From: Petrosia ficiformis
Lineage: Eukaryota; Porifera; Demospongiae; Haplosclerida; Petrosiidae
Direction: 5' to 3'
Length of the DNA: 64,000 nt
Assembly: GCA_947044365.1 (NCBI GenBank)
Contig: OX345652.1
Span: forward strand, 2,234,701 to 2,298,700
The notes beneath the pieces were generated by a model. That model saw only the letters and a program-made list of their open reading frames with translations, searched no databases and was not told where the DNA came from. The position numbers and the translations under genes were made by a program. Position 1 is the first letter of the stretch. Each line of letters opens with the position of its first letter. Shown here in pieces: positions 1 to 11,817 of this stretch.

Positions 1-122
1 CTTCAGCCTCATGAGTTTCCATTAGTCTACCTGAGTCTCATGAGTCCACAGTAGACTCTTTGAGTCTCATCAGTCCCCAGTAGTCTCCCTGAGTGTCATG
101 ACTCTCCATTAGTCTCCCTGAG
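1..122 (+). repeat. Polarity block B1
   Basis: Reads GAGTCTCATGAGTCC on the + strand. Cut at the left by the window edge. It is the tail of the same B island that is complete at 5426-5891. Confidence 0.85.
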
Positions 123-1757
123 GGACTCATGAGAATCCTAGAGACTCCTGGGGACTAATTAGTCTCAAAGAGACTACTGGGGAATCATGAGTCTCAGCGA
201 GACTAATGGATTTTCATGACACTCAGGGAGACTTCTTGGGACTCATGAGCATCTTGATACTAATAAAGACTAAAAGGGATTCCTGAGACTCAGAGAGACT
301 CATGACACTTAGACTACTGTGGAGTCATGAGATTTGTGACCCTCATAGAGACTCATAGGGACTCATGAAACTGAGGGAGACTTCTGCGAACTCATGAGAC
401 GCAGAAAGACTACTGTGGACTCATGAGACTCACGAGAATCAGAGACTCATGGGGACTCATTAGACTCAGGGAGACTTTTGGGGACTCCTGAGACTCATGA
501 GAATCATAGAGACTCATGGGGATTCATGAGACTCAGGTAGACTACTGGAGACTCATGAGACTCGGAGAAATTAATGGAGATTCATGAGAATCCGGGAGAC
601 TTCTGGGGACTCATGAGACTCAAATAGACTGCTGGAGACTCAAGAGACTGAGGGGGACAAAGGGATACTCCTGAGACTCAGGGAGACTACTGGGTACTCA
701 TGAGAGACAGGTAGATTAAGGGAGTCTCCTGAGACTCAGGGAGACTTCTGGAGACTCATGAGACTCGGAAAAATTAATGGAGACTCATGAGAATCCGGGA
801 GACTTCTGGGGACTCATGAGACTCAAATAGACTACTGGAGACTCAAGAGACTGAGGGGGACAAATGGATACTCCTGAGACTCAGGGAGACTACTGGGAAC
901 TCATAAGAATCAGCGAAACTAATGGAGATCATGAGACTTATGATAATCATACTCATGGGAAATCCTGAGTCTCAGGTATACTACTGCAGAATCATGAGAA
1001 TCATAGAGACGACTGTGGACTCATGAGACTCAAGGAGACTACTGGAAACTAAAGAGAGTCAGGTAGATTAAGGGAGTCTCATGAGACTCAGGGATACTTC
1101 TGGAGACTCATGAGACTCAAAGAGACTACTGGGTTCTCATGAGACTCATAGAAACTGCTGGGGACTCAAGAGACTCAGAAAAACTACTGTAGTCTGATGA
1201 ATCTCTTGACAATCTGAGATAGTGCTGCGGACTCATGAGACTCAGCGAGTCTCATGGGAATCATGAGACTCAGGGAGTCTACTCTGGACTCATGAGACTC
1301 TTGATACTAATAAAGACTAAAGGGGACTCATGACACCGAGAGACTCATGAGACTCAGCTAGACTAATGGAAACTCCTGAGACTAAGGGAGACTACTGGGA
1401 ACTAATGAAAATCAGCGAAACTAAAGGATTTGATGAGACTCAGGGAAAATACTTGGGACTCATGAGATTCTTGATACTAATAAAGACTAAAGGCGACTCA
1501 TTAGTCTCAGAGACTCATGAGACTCAGAAACTCATGACTCGTGAGACACATAGGGACTCATGAGACTCAGGGAGACTATTGGAGACTCAAGAGTCTCAGG
1601 GAGACTAGTGGAGAGTCATGACACTCAGGGAGACTACTGGGGACTCATGAGACTAATAGAGACTGCTGGGGTCTCTTGAGACTCAAATATACTACCGGAG
1701 ACTCATGAGACTCAGCTAGACTAATCGAGCCTCATTAGACTCAGGAAGACTGCTTCT
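123..1757 (-). repeat. Polarity block A1
   Basis: The + strand now reads GAGACTCATGAGACTC, so the 29-bp monomer lies on the - strand. It holds several AT-rich long monomers (for example 253-274 and about 1289-1311). A block of about 180 bp (about 545-715) recurs at once as about 750-880, an internal duplication marked by GAATCCGGGAGAC. Confidence 0.85.
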
Positions 1758-3897
1758 GACTCATGAGTCTCATGAGTCCCCTTGAGTCTATGATTCTCAT
1801 GAGTCTCATAAGTCCACAGTAGACTCATTGATTCTCATGAGTCCCCAGCTGTGTCTATGAGTCTCATCAGTCCCCAGTAGTCTCCCTGAGTCTATTGAGT
1901 GTCAATTAGGCTCCCTGAGTGTCATGAGCCCCCATGAGTCTAATGAGTCTCAGGATTGCACAGTAGTCTTTCTGAGTCTAATGACTCCCCAGCTGTCTGA
2001 GTTTCATTGGCCTGAGTCTCATGTGTCTCGATTAGTCTACCTGAGTCTCATGGGTCTCCAGTAGTCTCTTTGAGTCTCATTAGACCCCATTAGTCTGTAT
2101 GAGTCTCCTGAGTCCACACTAGTCTCCCTGAGTCTCATGAGTCCCCATCAGTCTCTATGATTCTCATCAGTCTCATGAGTAGACTGTATTCTTTTTGAGT
2201 CTCTTTAGACTCCAGGAGTTTTTATGAGTCTCCTGAGTCCTAACTAGCCTCCCTGAGTCACTTGAGTCTCCATTAGTCTTTATTAGTATGAAGAATCTCA
2301 TGAGTCTCCAGTAGTCTCCCTGAGTCTCATGAGTCTTTCTGAGTCGCATGATTCCCATTTAGTCTTTATCAGTATAATGAGTCTCATGAGTCCCAAGCAG
2401 CCTCCCTCAATCTCCTGAGTCTCCAATAGTCTCCCTGAGTATCATGATTCCCCATGAGTCTCTATGAGTCTCACGAGTCTCATGAGTCTCCATTAGTATC
2501 GCTGAGTCTCATGAGTCGCCTTGATTCTCTATGATTGTCAAGTCTCATCAGTCCACTGTAGTCTTTATGAGTCTCATGAGATCCCTGCAGTCTCTATGAG
2601 TCTCATGATTCCCCTTGAGTCTTAATTAGTATCAAGCGTCTCGTGAGTCCCAAGTAGTCTCCCTGAGTCTCATGAGTCTCATTTAGTCTACTTGAGTCTC
2701 ATGAGTCTCCAGTAGTCTCTGAGAGTCTCATGAGTCCCCATGAGTCTATATGATTTTCAGGAGACTCATGAGTCCCCAGTAGTTTTCATGAGTCTAATGA
2801 ATCCCCATTAGTCTCCCTAAGTCTGATGAGTCTCCATTAGTATATATGAGTCTCATGAGTCCCCATGAGTCTCTATGATTTTCAGGAGACTCATGAGTCT
2901 CCATTAGTCTCCCTGAGTCTCATGAGTCTCCATTAGTCTACCTGATTCTCATGAGTCTGCAGAAGACTATCTGAGTCTTATGAGTCTCAAGCAGTCTCTT
3001 TGAGTCTCATGATTCCCCAGCAGTCTGCCTGAGTCTCATGAGTCTCTATTAGTCTCCCTGAGTCTCATGAGTCTCCATGAGACTATATGATTCTCATGAG
3101 TCTCAGGATTGTACAGTAGTCCTACTGAGTCTCATGAGTCCCTAGCAGTCTCTGAGTCTCATTAGTCCCCAGCAGTCTCTATGAGTCTCATGAGACCCCA
3201 GTAGTCTCCCTGAGTCTCATGAGTCTCAATTAGTCTCCCTGAGTCTCATGAGTCTCCACTAGTATGTGAGCCTCATTAGTCCATAGAAGTCTCTGAGTAT
3301 CATGAGTCCCCAGTAGTCTCCCAGAGTCTCATGAGATTCCATTAGTCTCCCTGAGTCTCATGAATCCCTATGAGTCTGCACGAGTCTCATGAGTCCACAG
3401 TAGTCTCCCTGATTCTCTTGAGTCTCTTTTATTCGCATGATTCCAATTTAATTGTTATCAGTATAATGAGTCTCATGAGTCACAACAAGCGTCCCTGAAT
3501 CTCATGAGTTTCCATTAGTCTCCCTCAGTCTCATGAGTCTCCATTAGTCTCCCTGAGTCTCATGAATCCCTATGAGTCTGCACGAGTCTCATGAGTCCAC
3601 AGTAGTCTCCCTGAGACTCGTGAGTCTCTGAGTCGCATGATTTCCATTTAATCTTTTTCAGTATAATGAGTCTCATGAGTCCCAAGCAGCCTCCCTGAAT
3701 CTAATGAGTCTCCATTAGTCTCGCTGAGTCTCTTGAGTTCCCAGTAGTCTCCCAAGATCTCATGAGTCTCCATTATTCTCGCTGATTCTCATGAGTCCCG
3801 AGTAGTCTCCCTAAGTCTCAAGAGTCTCCATTAGACTACCTGAGTCTCATGAGTCTCAATTAGTCTCGCTGAGTCTCATGAGTCTCCACTAGTATAG
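1758..3897 (+). repeat. Polarity block B2
   Basis: Starts in the perfect 12-base palindrome GACTCATGAGTC and ends at the recurrent breakpoint CACTAGTATAGTACAC. It is the long form of this block: 2870-3897 is absent from the copies at 7527 and 21628. An internal repeat is visible around about 3310-3480 against about 3530-3690 (CATGAATCCCTATGAGTCTG). Confidence 0.87.
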
Positions 3898-5425
3898 TAC
3901 ACTTAGACTACTGTGGAGTCATGAGACTCACGAGATCATAGGGACTTTTGAGACACAACAGGACTAATAGAGACTCATGAGACTCAGCGAGACTAATGGA
4001 GACTCATGTGACTGAAGGAGACTTATGGTGACTCATATGACTCAGGTAGACTAATGGAGACTCTTGAATTTGAGGAGAATACTGGGAACTCGTGACACTC
4101 AGCGAGACTAATGGAGAATCATGAGTCTCACGGAGTCTACTTGAGATTTTTTCTACTAATAAAGACTAAACGGGACTCATGAGACTCAGAGAGACTCATG
4201 AGACTCAAAAAGACTGCTGGGGACTCATAAAACTGGAGAATCATAGACTCATGAGACTCTTGATACTAATAAAAACTAAAGCAGGCTCATGAAACTCCGC
4301 CAGACTCATGAGACTTACAAAGAATACTGTCAACTCATGAGACTTGAGAATCACAGACGCATGGGCACTCATGAGGCTCCAGGAGAGTATTGGAGACTCA
4401 TGAGTCTCATGGAGTCTATATGGGACTCATAAGTGGCAATGAAACTCATGGGGACTCATGAGACTCAGGAAGACAAGTGGAGAGTCATGACACTCTGGGA
4501 GACTACTGGGAACTGATGAGACTCAAAGAATCTACTGTGATCTCATTGGACTCAGGTAGACTAATAGGGACTCATGAGACTCAGGGAGACTTCTGGGTAC
4601 ACATGAGACTCAGGGAGAGTAATGGAGACTCATGAGACTCAGGGAGACTCCTGGGGACTCATGAGACTCAGGGAGAGTAATGGAGACTCAAGAGTTTCAG
4701 AGACTACTTGGGACTCATGAGACTCAAAGTGTCTGCTGGGGACTCATTAGACTCAAAGAGACTACTGGAGACTCATGAGATTCAGAGAGACTCCTGGGGA
4801 CTCAAGAGAATCGTAGAGACTCCTGGGGACTCATGAAGCTCATAGAGACTGCTGCGTACTCATGAGACTAAGAGAGTCTACTGTTGACTCATGAGACTCA
4901 GGTAGACTAATGGAGACTTATGAGGCTGAGGGAGACTTCTCGGGGCTCATGAGACTCAGCGAGACTAATGGAGACTCATGAGACTCAGTGTGACTGCTTG
5001 GTTCTCATGAAACTCATGATACTAATAAAAACTCATAGGCACTCATGAGACTCAGGGAGACTTGTGGGGACTCCTGAGACTCATGAGAATCATAGAGACT
5101 CATGGGGATTCATGAGACTCAGGTAGACTGCTGGGTAATCATGAGAATGATAGAGATTTTTTGGGACTCAAGAGACTCAAAGAGACTTCTGGAGACTCAT
5201 GAGACTCAGCTAAACTAATGGAGACTCCTGAGACTCAGGGAGACTACTGGGTACTAATGAGAATCAGCGAAACTCAAGGAGAAGATGAGATTCAGGGAAA
5301 ATACTTGGGACTCATGAAACTAATAGACTGCTGGGGTCTGTTGAGACTCAAATATACTACTGGAGACTCATGAGACTCAGGTAGATTAATGCAGACTCAT
5401 GAGACTCAGGGAGACTCCTAGGGAT
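3898..5425 (-). repeat. Polarity block A2
   Basis: Begins with ACACTTAGACTACTGTGG at the recurrent B-to-A breakpoint and ends at CTCCTAGGGATTACTCTC. The part 4357-5425 recurs almost unchanged at 8648-9716 and 22740-23808. The part 3898-4356 is private to unit 1, apart from its first 90 or so bases. Confidence 0.85.
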
Positions 5426-5891
5426 TACTCTCATGAGTCTCCAGGAGTCACTACCACTCTGATGTATCTCATGAGTCCACAGTAGTCTTTCTGAGTCTCA
5501 TGAGTCCCTTTAGTCTTTATTTGTATCAAGATTCTCATGATTCCGCTGTAATATACCAGACTCAGGAATCCCCATGAGTATGATGCTCAAGAGTCTAATG
5601 ATCTCCATTAGTTTCGCTGATTCTCATGGGTTCCCAGTAGTCTTCCGGAGTCTCAGGACTCTCCATTACTCTCCCTGAGTCTCATGAGTCCCCATGAGTC
5701 TCTACGATTCTCATGAGTCTCATGAGTCCACAGTAGTCTTTCTGAGTCTCATGAGATCCCAGAAGTCTCCTTCAGCCTCATGAGTTTCCATTAGTCTACC
5801 TGAGTCTCATGAGTCCACAGTAGACTCTTTGAGTCTCATCAGTCCCCAGTAGTCTCCCTGAGTGTCATGACTCTCCATTAGTCTCCCTGAG
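5426..5891 (+). repeat. Polarity block B3 (distal-type island)
   Basis: A 466-bp island of B polarity. Its rare landmarks (CTCCAGGAGTCACTA, ATTTGTATCAAGATTCTC, CCGCTGTAATATACC, TAGACTCTTTGAGTCTCATC) are in the same order as in the distal array near 46920-47400 and 45160-45300. Inference: it derives from the single-polarity array, or the reverse. Confidence 0.85.
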
Positions 5892-7526
5892 GGACTCATG
5901 AGAATCCTAGAGACTCCTGGGGACTAATTAGTCTCAAAGAGACTACTGGGGAATCATGAGTCTCAGCGAGACTAATGGATTTTCATGACACTCAGGGAGA
6001 CTTCTTGGGACTCATGAGCATCTTGATACTAATAAAGACTAAAAGGGATTCCTGAGACTCAGAGAGACTCATGACACTTAGACTACTGTGGAGTCATGAG
6101 ATTTGTGACCCTCATAGAGACTCATAGGGACTCATGAAACTGAGGGAGACTTCTGCGAACTCATGAGACGCAGAAAGACTACTGTGGACTCATGAGACTC
6201 ACGAGAATCAGAGACTCATGGGGACTCATTAGACTCAGGGAGACTTTTGGGGACTCCTGAGACTCATGAGAATCATAGAGACTCATGGGGATTCATGAGA
6301 CTCAGGTAGACTACTGGAGACTCATGAGACTCGGAGAAATTAATGGAGATTCATGAGAATCCGGGAGACTTCTGGGGACTCATGAGACTCAAATAGACTG
6401 CTGGAGACTCAAGAGACTGAGGGGGACAAAGGGATACTCCTGAGACTCAGGGAGACTACTGGGTACTCATGAGAGACAGGTAGATTAAGGGAGTCTCCTG
6501 AGACTCAGGGAGACTTCTGGAGACTCATGAGACTCGGAAAAATTAATGGAGACTCATGAGAATCCGGGAGACTTCTGGGGACTCATGAGACTCAAATAGA
6601 CTACTGGAGACTCAAGAGACTGAGGGGGACAAATGGATACTCCTGAGACTCAGGGAGACTACTGGGAACTCATAAGAATCAGCGAAACTAATGGAGATCA
6701 TGAGACTTATGATAATCATACTCATGGGAAATCCTGAGTCTCAGGTATACTACTGCAGAATCATGAGAATCATAGAGACGACTGTGGACTCATGAGACTC
6801 AAGGAGACTACTGGAAACTAAAGAGAGTCAGGTAGATTAAGGGAGTCTCATGAGACTCAGGGATACTTCTGGAGACTCATGAGACTCAAAGAGACTACTG
6901 GGTTCTCATGAGACTCATAGAAACTGCTGGGGACTCAAGAGACTCAGAAAAACTACTGTAGTCTGATGAATCTCTTGACAATCTGAGATAGTGCTGCGGA
7001 CTCATGAGACTCAGCGAGTCTCATGGGAATCATGAGACTCAGGGAGTCTACTCTGGACTCATGAGACTCTTGATACTAATAAAGACTAAAGGGGACTCAT
7101 GACACCGAGAGACTCATGAGACTCAGCTAGACTAATGGAAACTCCTGAGACTAAGGGAGACTACTGGGAACTAATGAAAATCAGCGAAACTAAAGGATTT
7201 GATGAGACTCAGGGAAAATACTTGGGACTCATGAGATTCTTGATACTAATAAAGACTAAAGGCGACTCATTAGTCTCAGAGACTCATGAGACTCAGAAAC
7301 TCATGACTCGTGAGACACATAGGGACTCATGAGACTCAGGGAGACTATTGGAGACTCAAGAGTCTCAGGGAGACTAGTGGAGAGTCATGACACTCAGGGA
7401 GACTACTGGGGACTCATGAGACTAATAGAGACTGCTGGGGTCTCTTGAGACTCAAATATACTACCGGAGACTCATGAGACTCAGCTAGACTAATCGAGCC
7501 TCATTAGACTCAGGAAGACTGCTTCT
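5892..7526 (-). repeat. Polarity block A3
   Basis: Copy of A1 at offset 5769 with almost no differences. The 14.1-kb duplication begins inside it, at 6019. Confidence 0.88.
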
Positions 7527-8647
7527 GACTCATGAGTCTCATGAGTCCCCTTGAGTCTATGATTCTCATGAGTCTCATAAGTCCACAGTAGACTCATTGA
7601 TTCTCATGAGTCCCCAGCTGTGTCTATGAGTCTCATCAGTCCCCAGTAGTCTCCCTGAGTCTATTGAGTGTCAATTAGGCTCCCTGAGTGTCATGAGCCC
7701 CCATGAGTCTAATGAGTCTCAGGATTGCACAGTAGTCTTTCTGAGTCTAATGACTCCCCAGCTGTCTGAGTTTCATTGGCCTGAGTCTCATGTGTCTCGA
7801 TTAGTCTACCTGAGTCTCATGGGTCTCCAGTAGTCTCTTTGAGTCTCATTAGACCCCATTAGTCTGTATGAGTCTCCTGAGTCCACACTAGTCTCCCTGA
7901 GTCTCATGAGTCCCCATCAGTCTCTATGATTCTCATCAGTCTCATGAGTAGACTGTATTCTTTTTGAGTCTCTTTAGACTCCAGGAGTCTTTATGAGTCT
8001 CCTGAGTCCTAACTAGCCTCCCTGAGTCACTTGAGTCTCCATTAGTCTTTATTAGTATGAAGAATCTCATGAGTCTCCAGTAGTCTCCCTGAGTCTCATG
8101 AGTCTTTCTGAGTCGCATGATTCCCATTTAGTCTTTATCAGTATAATGAGTCTCATGAGTCCCAAGCAGCCTCCCTCAATCTCCTGAGTCTCCAATAGTC
8201 TCCCTGAGTATCATGATTCCCCATGAGTCTCTATGAGTCTCACGAGTCTCATGAGTCTCCATTAGTATCGCTGAGTCTCATGAGTCGCCTTGATTCTCTA
8301 TGATTGTCAAGTCTCATCAGTCCACTGTAGTCTTTATGAGTCTCATGAGATCCCTGCAGTCTCTATGAGTCTCATGATTCCCCTTGAGTCTTAATTAGTA
8401 TCAAGCGTCTCGTGAGTCCCAAGTAGTCTCCCTGAGTCTCATGAGTCTCATGAGTCTCATTTAGTCTACTTGAGTCTCATGAGTCTCCAGTAGTCTCTGA
8501 GAGTCTCATGAGTCCCCATGAGTCTATATGATTTTCAGGAGACTCATGAGTCCCCAGTAGTTTTCATGAGTCTAATGAATCCCCATTAGTCTCCCTAAGT
8601 CTGATGAGTCTCCATTAGTATATATGAGTCTCATGAGTCCCCATGAG
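7527..8647 (+). repeat. Polarity block B4 (shortened)
   Basis: Copy of 1758-2869 with one 9-bp slip near 8442. It is cut short by the 1487-bp deletion at 8647/8648, which also removed the usual breakpoint sequence and made a new B-to-A joint. Confidence 0.9.
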
Positions 8648-8656
8648 ACGCATGGG
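8639..8656. other. Deletion joint, unit 2
   Basis: CCCCATGAG (equivalent to 2861-2869) joins directly to ACGCATGGG (equivalent to 4357-4365). The parents share only the two bases AG at the joint. Because the left parent is B and the right parent is A polarity, the deletion moved the polarity switch. The same joint recurs at 22731-22748. Confidence 0.92.
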
Positions 8657-9716
8657 CACTCATGAGGCTCCAGGAGAGTATTGGAGACTCATGAGTCTCA
8701 TGGAGTCTATATGGGACTCATAAGTGGCAATGAAACTCATGGGTACTCATGAGACTCAGGAAGACAAGTGGAGAGTCATGACACTCTGGGAGACTACTGG
8801 GAACTGATGAGACTCAAAGAATCTACTGTGATCTCATTGGACTCAGGTAGACTAATGGAGACTCATGAGACTCAGGGAGACTTCTGGGTACACATGAGAC
8901 TCAGGGAGAGTAATGGAGACTCATGAGACTCAGGGAGACTCCTGGGGACTCATGAGACTCAGGGAGAGTAATGGAGACTCAAGAGTTTCAGAGACTACTT
9001 GGGACTCATGAGACTCAAAGTGTCTGCTGGGGACTCATTAGACTCAAAGAGACTACTGGAGACTCATGAGATTCAGAGAGACTCCTGGGGACTCAAGAGA
9101 ATCGTAGAGACTCCTGGGGACTCATGAAGCTCATAGAGACTGCTGCGTACTCATGAGACTAAGAGAGTCTACTGTTGACTCATGAGACTCAGGTAGACTA
9201 ATGGAGACTTATGAGGCTGAGGGAGACTTCTCGGGGCTCATGAGACTCAGCGAGACTAATGGAGACTCATGAGACTCAGTGTGACTGCTTGGTTCTCATG
9301 AAACTCATGATACTAATAAAAACTCATAGGCACTCATGAGACTCAGGGAGACTTGTGGGGACTCCTGAGACTCATGAGAATCATAGAGACTCATGGGGAT
9401 TCATGAGACTCAGGTAGACTGCTGGGTAATCATGAGAATGATAGAGATTTTTTGGGACTCAAGAGACTCAAAGAGACTTCTGGAGACTCATGAGACTCAG
9501 CTAAACTAATGGAGACTCCTGAGACTCAGGGAGACTACTGGGTACTAATGAGAATCAGCGAAACTCAAGGAGAAGATGAGATTCAGGGAAAATACTTGGG
9601 ACTCATGAAACTAATAGACTGCTGGGGTCTGTTGAGACTCAAATATACTACTGGAGACTCATGAGACTCAGGTAGATTAATGCAGACTCATGAGACTCAG
9701 GGAGACTCCTAGGGAT
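8648..9716 (-). repeat. Polarity block A4
   Basis: Copy of 4357-5425 (offset 4291). Differences are few, for example CTAATGGAGACTC near 8851 against CTAATAGGGACTC near 4561. Confidence 0.88.
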
Positions 9717-10182
9717 TACTCTCATGAGTCTCCAGGAGTCACTACCACTCTGATGTATCTCATGAGTCCACAGTAGTCTTTCTGAGTCTCATGAGTCCCT
9801 TTAGTCTTTATTTGTATCAAGATTCTCATGATTCCGCTGTAATATACCAGACTCAGGAATCCCCATGAGTATGATGCTCAAGAGTCTAATGATCTCCATT
9901 AGTTTCGCTGATTCTCATGGGTTCCCAGTAGTCTTCCGGAGTCTCAGGACTCTCCATTACTCTCCCTGAGTCTCATGAGTCCCCATGAGTCTCTACGATT
10001 CTCATGAGTCTCATGAGTCCACAGTAGTCTTTCTGAGTCTCATGAGATCCCAGAAGTCTCCTTCAGCCTCATGAGTTTCCATTAGTCTACCTGAGTCTCA
10101 TGAGTCCACAGTAGACTCTTTGAGTCTCATCAGTCCCCAGTAGTCTCCCTGAGTGTCATGACTCTCCATTAGTCTCCCTGAG
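9717..10182 (+). repeat. Polarity block B5 (distal-type island)
   Basis: Copy of the island at 5426-5891, including the CCGCTGTAATATACC landmark near 9835. It spans the boundary of units 2 and 3 at 10060/10061. Confidence 0.87.
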
Positions 10183-11817
10183 GGACTCATGAGAATCCTA
10201 GAGACTCCTGGGGACTAATTAGTCTCAAAGAGACTACTGGGGAATCATGAGTCTCAGCGAGACTAATGGATTTTCATGACACTCAGGGAGACTTCTTGGG
10301 ACTCATGAGCATCTTGATACTAATAAAGACTAAAAGGGATTCCTGAGACTCAGAGAGACTCATGACACTTAGACTACTGTGGAGTCATGAGATTTGTGAC
10401 CCTCATAGAGACTCATAGGGACTCATGAAACTGAGGGAGACTTCTGCGAACTCATGAGACGCAGAAAGACTACTGTGGACTCATGAGACTCACGAGAATC
10501 AGAGACTCATGGGGACTCATTAGACTCAGGGAGACTTTTGGGGACTCCTGAGACTCATGAGAATCATAGAGACTCATGGGGATTCATGAGACTCAGGTAG
10601 ACTACTGGAGACTCATGAGACTCGGAGAAATTAATGGAGATTCATGAGAATCCGGGAGACTTCTGGGGACTCATGAGACTCAAATAGACTGCTGGAGACT
10701 CAAGAGACTGAGGGGGACAAAGGGATACTCCTGAGACTCAGGGAGACTACTGGGTACTCATGAGCGACAGGTAGATTAAGGGAGTCTCCTGAGACTCAGG
10801 GAGACTTCTGGAGACTCATGAGACTCGGAAAAATTAATGGAGACTCATGAGAATCCGGGAGACTTCTGGGGACTCATGAGACTCAAATAGACTACTGGAG
10901 ACTCAAGAGACTGAGGGGGACAAATGGATACTCCTGAGACTCAGGGAGACTACTGGGAACTCATAAGAATCAGCGAAACTAATGGAGATCATGAGACTTA
11001 TGATAATCATACTCATGGGAAATCCTGAGTCTCAGGTATACTACTGCAGAATCATGAGAATCATAGAGACGACTGTGGACTCATGAGACTCAAGGAGACT
11101 ACTGGAAACTAAAGAGAGTCAGGTAGATTAAGGGAGTCTCATGAGACTCAGGGATACTTCTGGAGACTCATGAGACTCAAAGAGACTACTGGGTTCTCAT
11201 GAGACTCATAGAAACTGCTGGGGACTCAAGAGACTCAGAAAAACTACTGTAGTCTGATGAATCTCTTGACAATCTGAGATAGTGCTGCGGACTCATGAGA
11301 CTCAGCGAGTCTCATGGGAATCATGAGACTCAGGGAGTCTACTCTGGACTCATGAGACTCTTGATACTAATAAAGACTAAAGGGGACTCATGACTCCGAG
11401 AGACTCATGAGACTCAGCTAGACTAATGGAAACTCCTGAGACTAAGGGAGACTACTGGGAACTAATGAAAATCAGCGAAACTAAAGGATTTGATGAGACT
11501 CAGGGAAAATACTTGGGACTCATGAGATTCTTGATACTAATAAAGACTAAAGGCGACTCATTAGTCTCAGAGACTCATGAGACTCAGAAACTCATGACTC
11601 GTGAGACACATAGGGACTCATGAGACTCAGGGAGACTATTGGAGACTCAAGAGTCTCAGGGAGACTAGTGGAGAGTCATGACACTCAGGGAGACTACTGG
11701 GGACTCATGAGACTAATAGAGACTGCTGGGGTCTCTTGAGACTCAAATATACTACCGGAGACTCATGAGACTCAGCTAGACTAATCGAGCCTCATTAGAC
11801 TCAGGAAGACTGCTTCT
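10183..11817 (-). repeat. Polarity block A5
   Basis: Copy of A1 (offset 10060) carrying the private variants GAGCGACAG and TGACTCCGAG that mark the unit 3 lineage. Confidence 0.88.

Larger units (their letters stand above)
1..5769. repeat. Higher-order unit 1 (5769 bp)
   Basis: The first 10 bases, CTTCAGCCTC, and everything after them recur at 5770, 10061 and 24153 in the same order, which defines this unit. It contains five polarity blocks: B to 122, A to 1757, B to 3897, A to 5425, B to 5769 and on into the next unit. It is the fullest version of the short unit: the segment 2870-4356 present here is missing from the next copy. It carries the diagnostic variants GAGAGACAG near 704 and TGACACCGAG near 1330. 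The left edge is set by the window, so the true unit boundary could be anywhere in the cycle. Confidence 0.9.
5770..10060. repeat. Higher-order unit 2 (4291 bp, internally deleted)
   Basis: Matches unit 1 base for base at an offset of 5769 from 5770 to about 8440. It gains one 9-bp GAGTCTCAT slip there, then jumps at 8647/8648 to the part of unit 1 that starts at 4357, so 1487 bp of the longer form are absent. From the jump to its end it runs at offset 4291. Few substitutions separate it from unit 1, for example GGGTACTCATG near 8742 against GGGGACTCATG near 4457. Inference: a deletion derivative of the unit 1 form, copied recently. Confidence 0.92.

Noticed and set aside
253..274. AATAAA in the AT-rich variant as a polyadenylation signal, and TATATATGAG (about 2841) as a TATA box
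   Set aside because: Both are fixed words of repeat variants that occur many times in both orientations with no gene nearby.
1366..1563. Open frame of 65 codons (METPETKGDYWEL...) repeated in six places, with similar 61-94 codon frames elsewhere on both strands
   Set aside because: The residues are a plain translation of GAGACTCATGAGACTC words. The 29-bp period shifts the frame each monomer, there is no domain or codon signature, and copies are conserved only because the DNA block is duplicated.
1758..8647. Alternating polarity as terminal inverted repeats of a transposon
   Set aside because: The inverted parts are the satellite itself. There is no transposase, no target duplication, and the blocks between switches are the same repeat.
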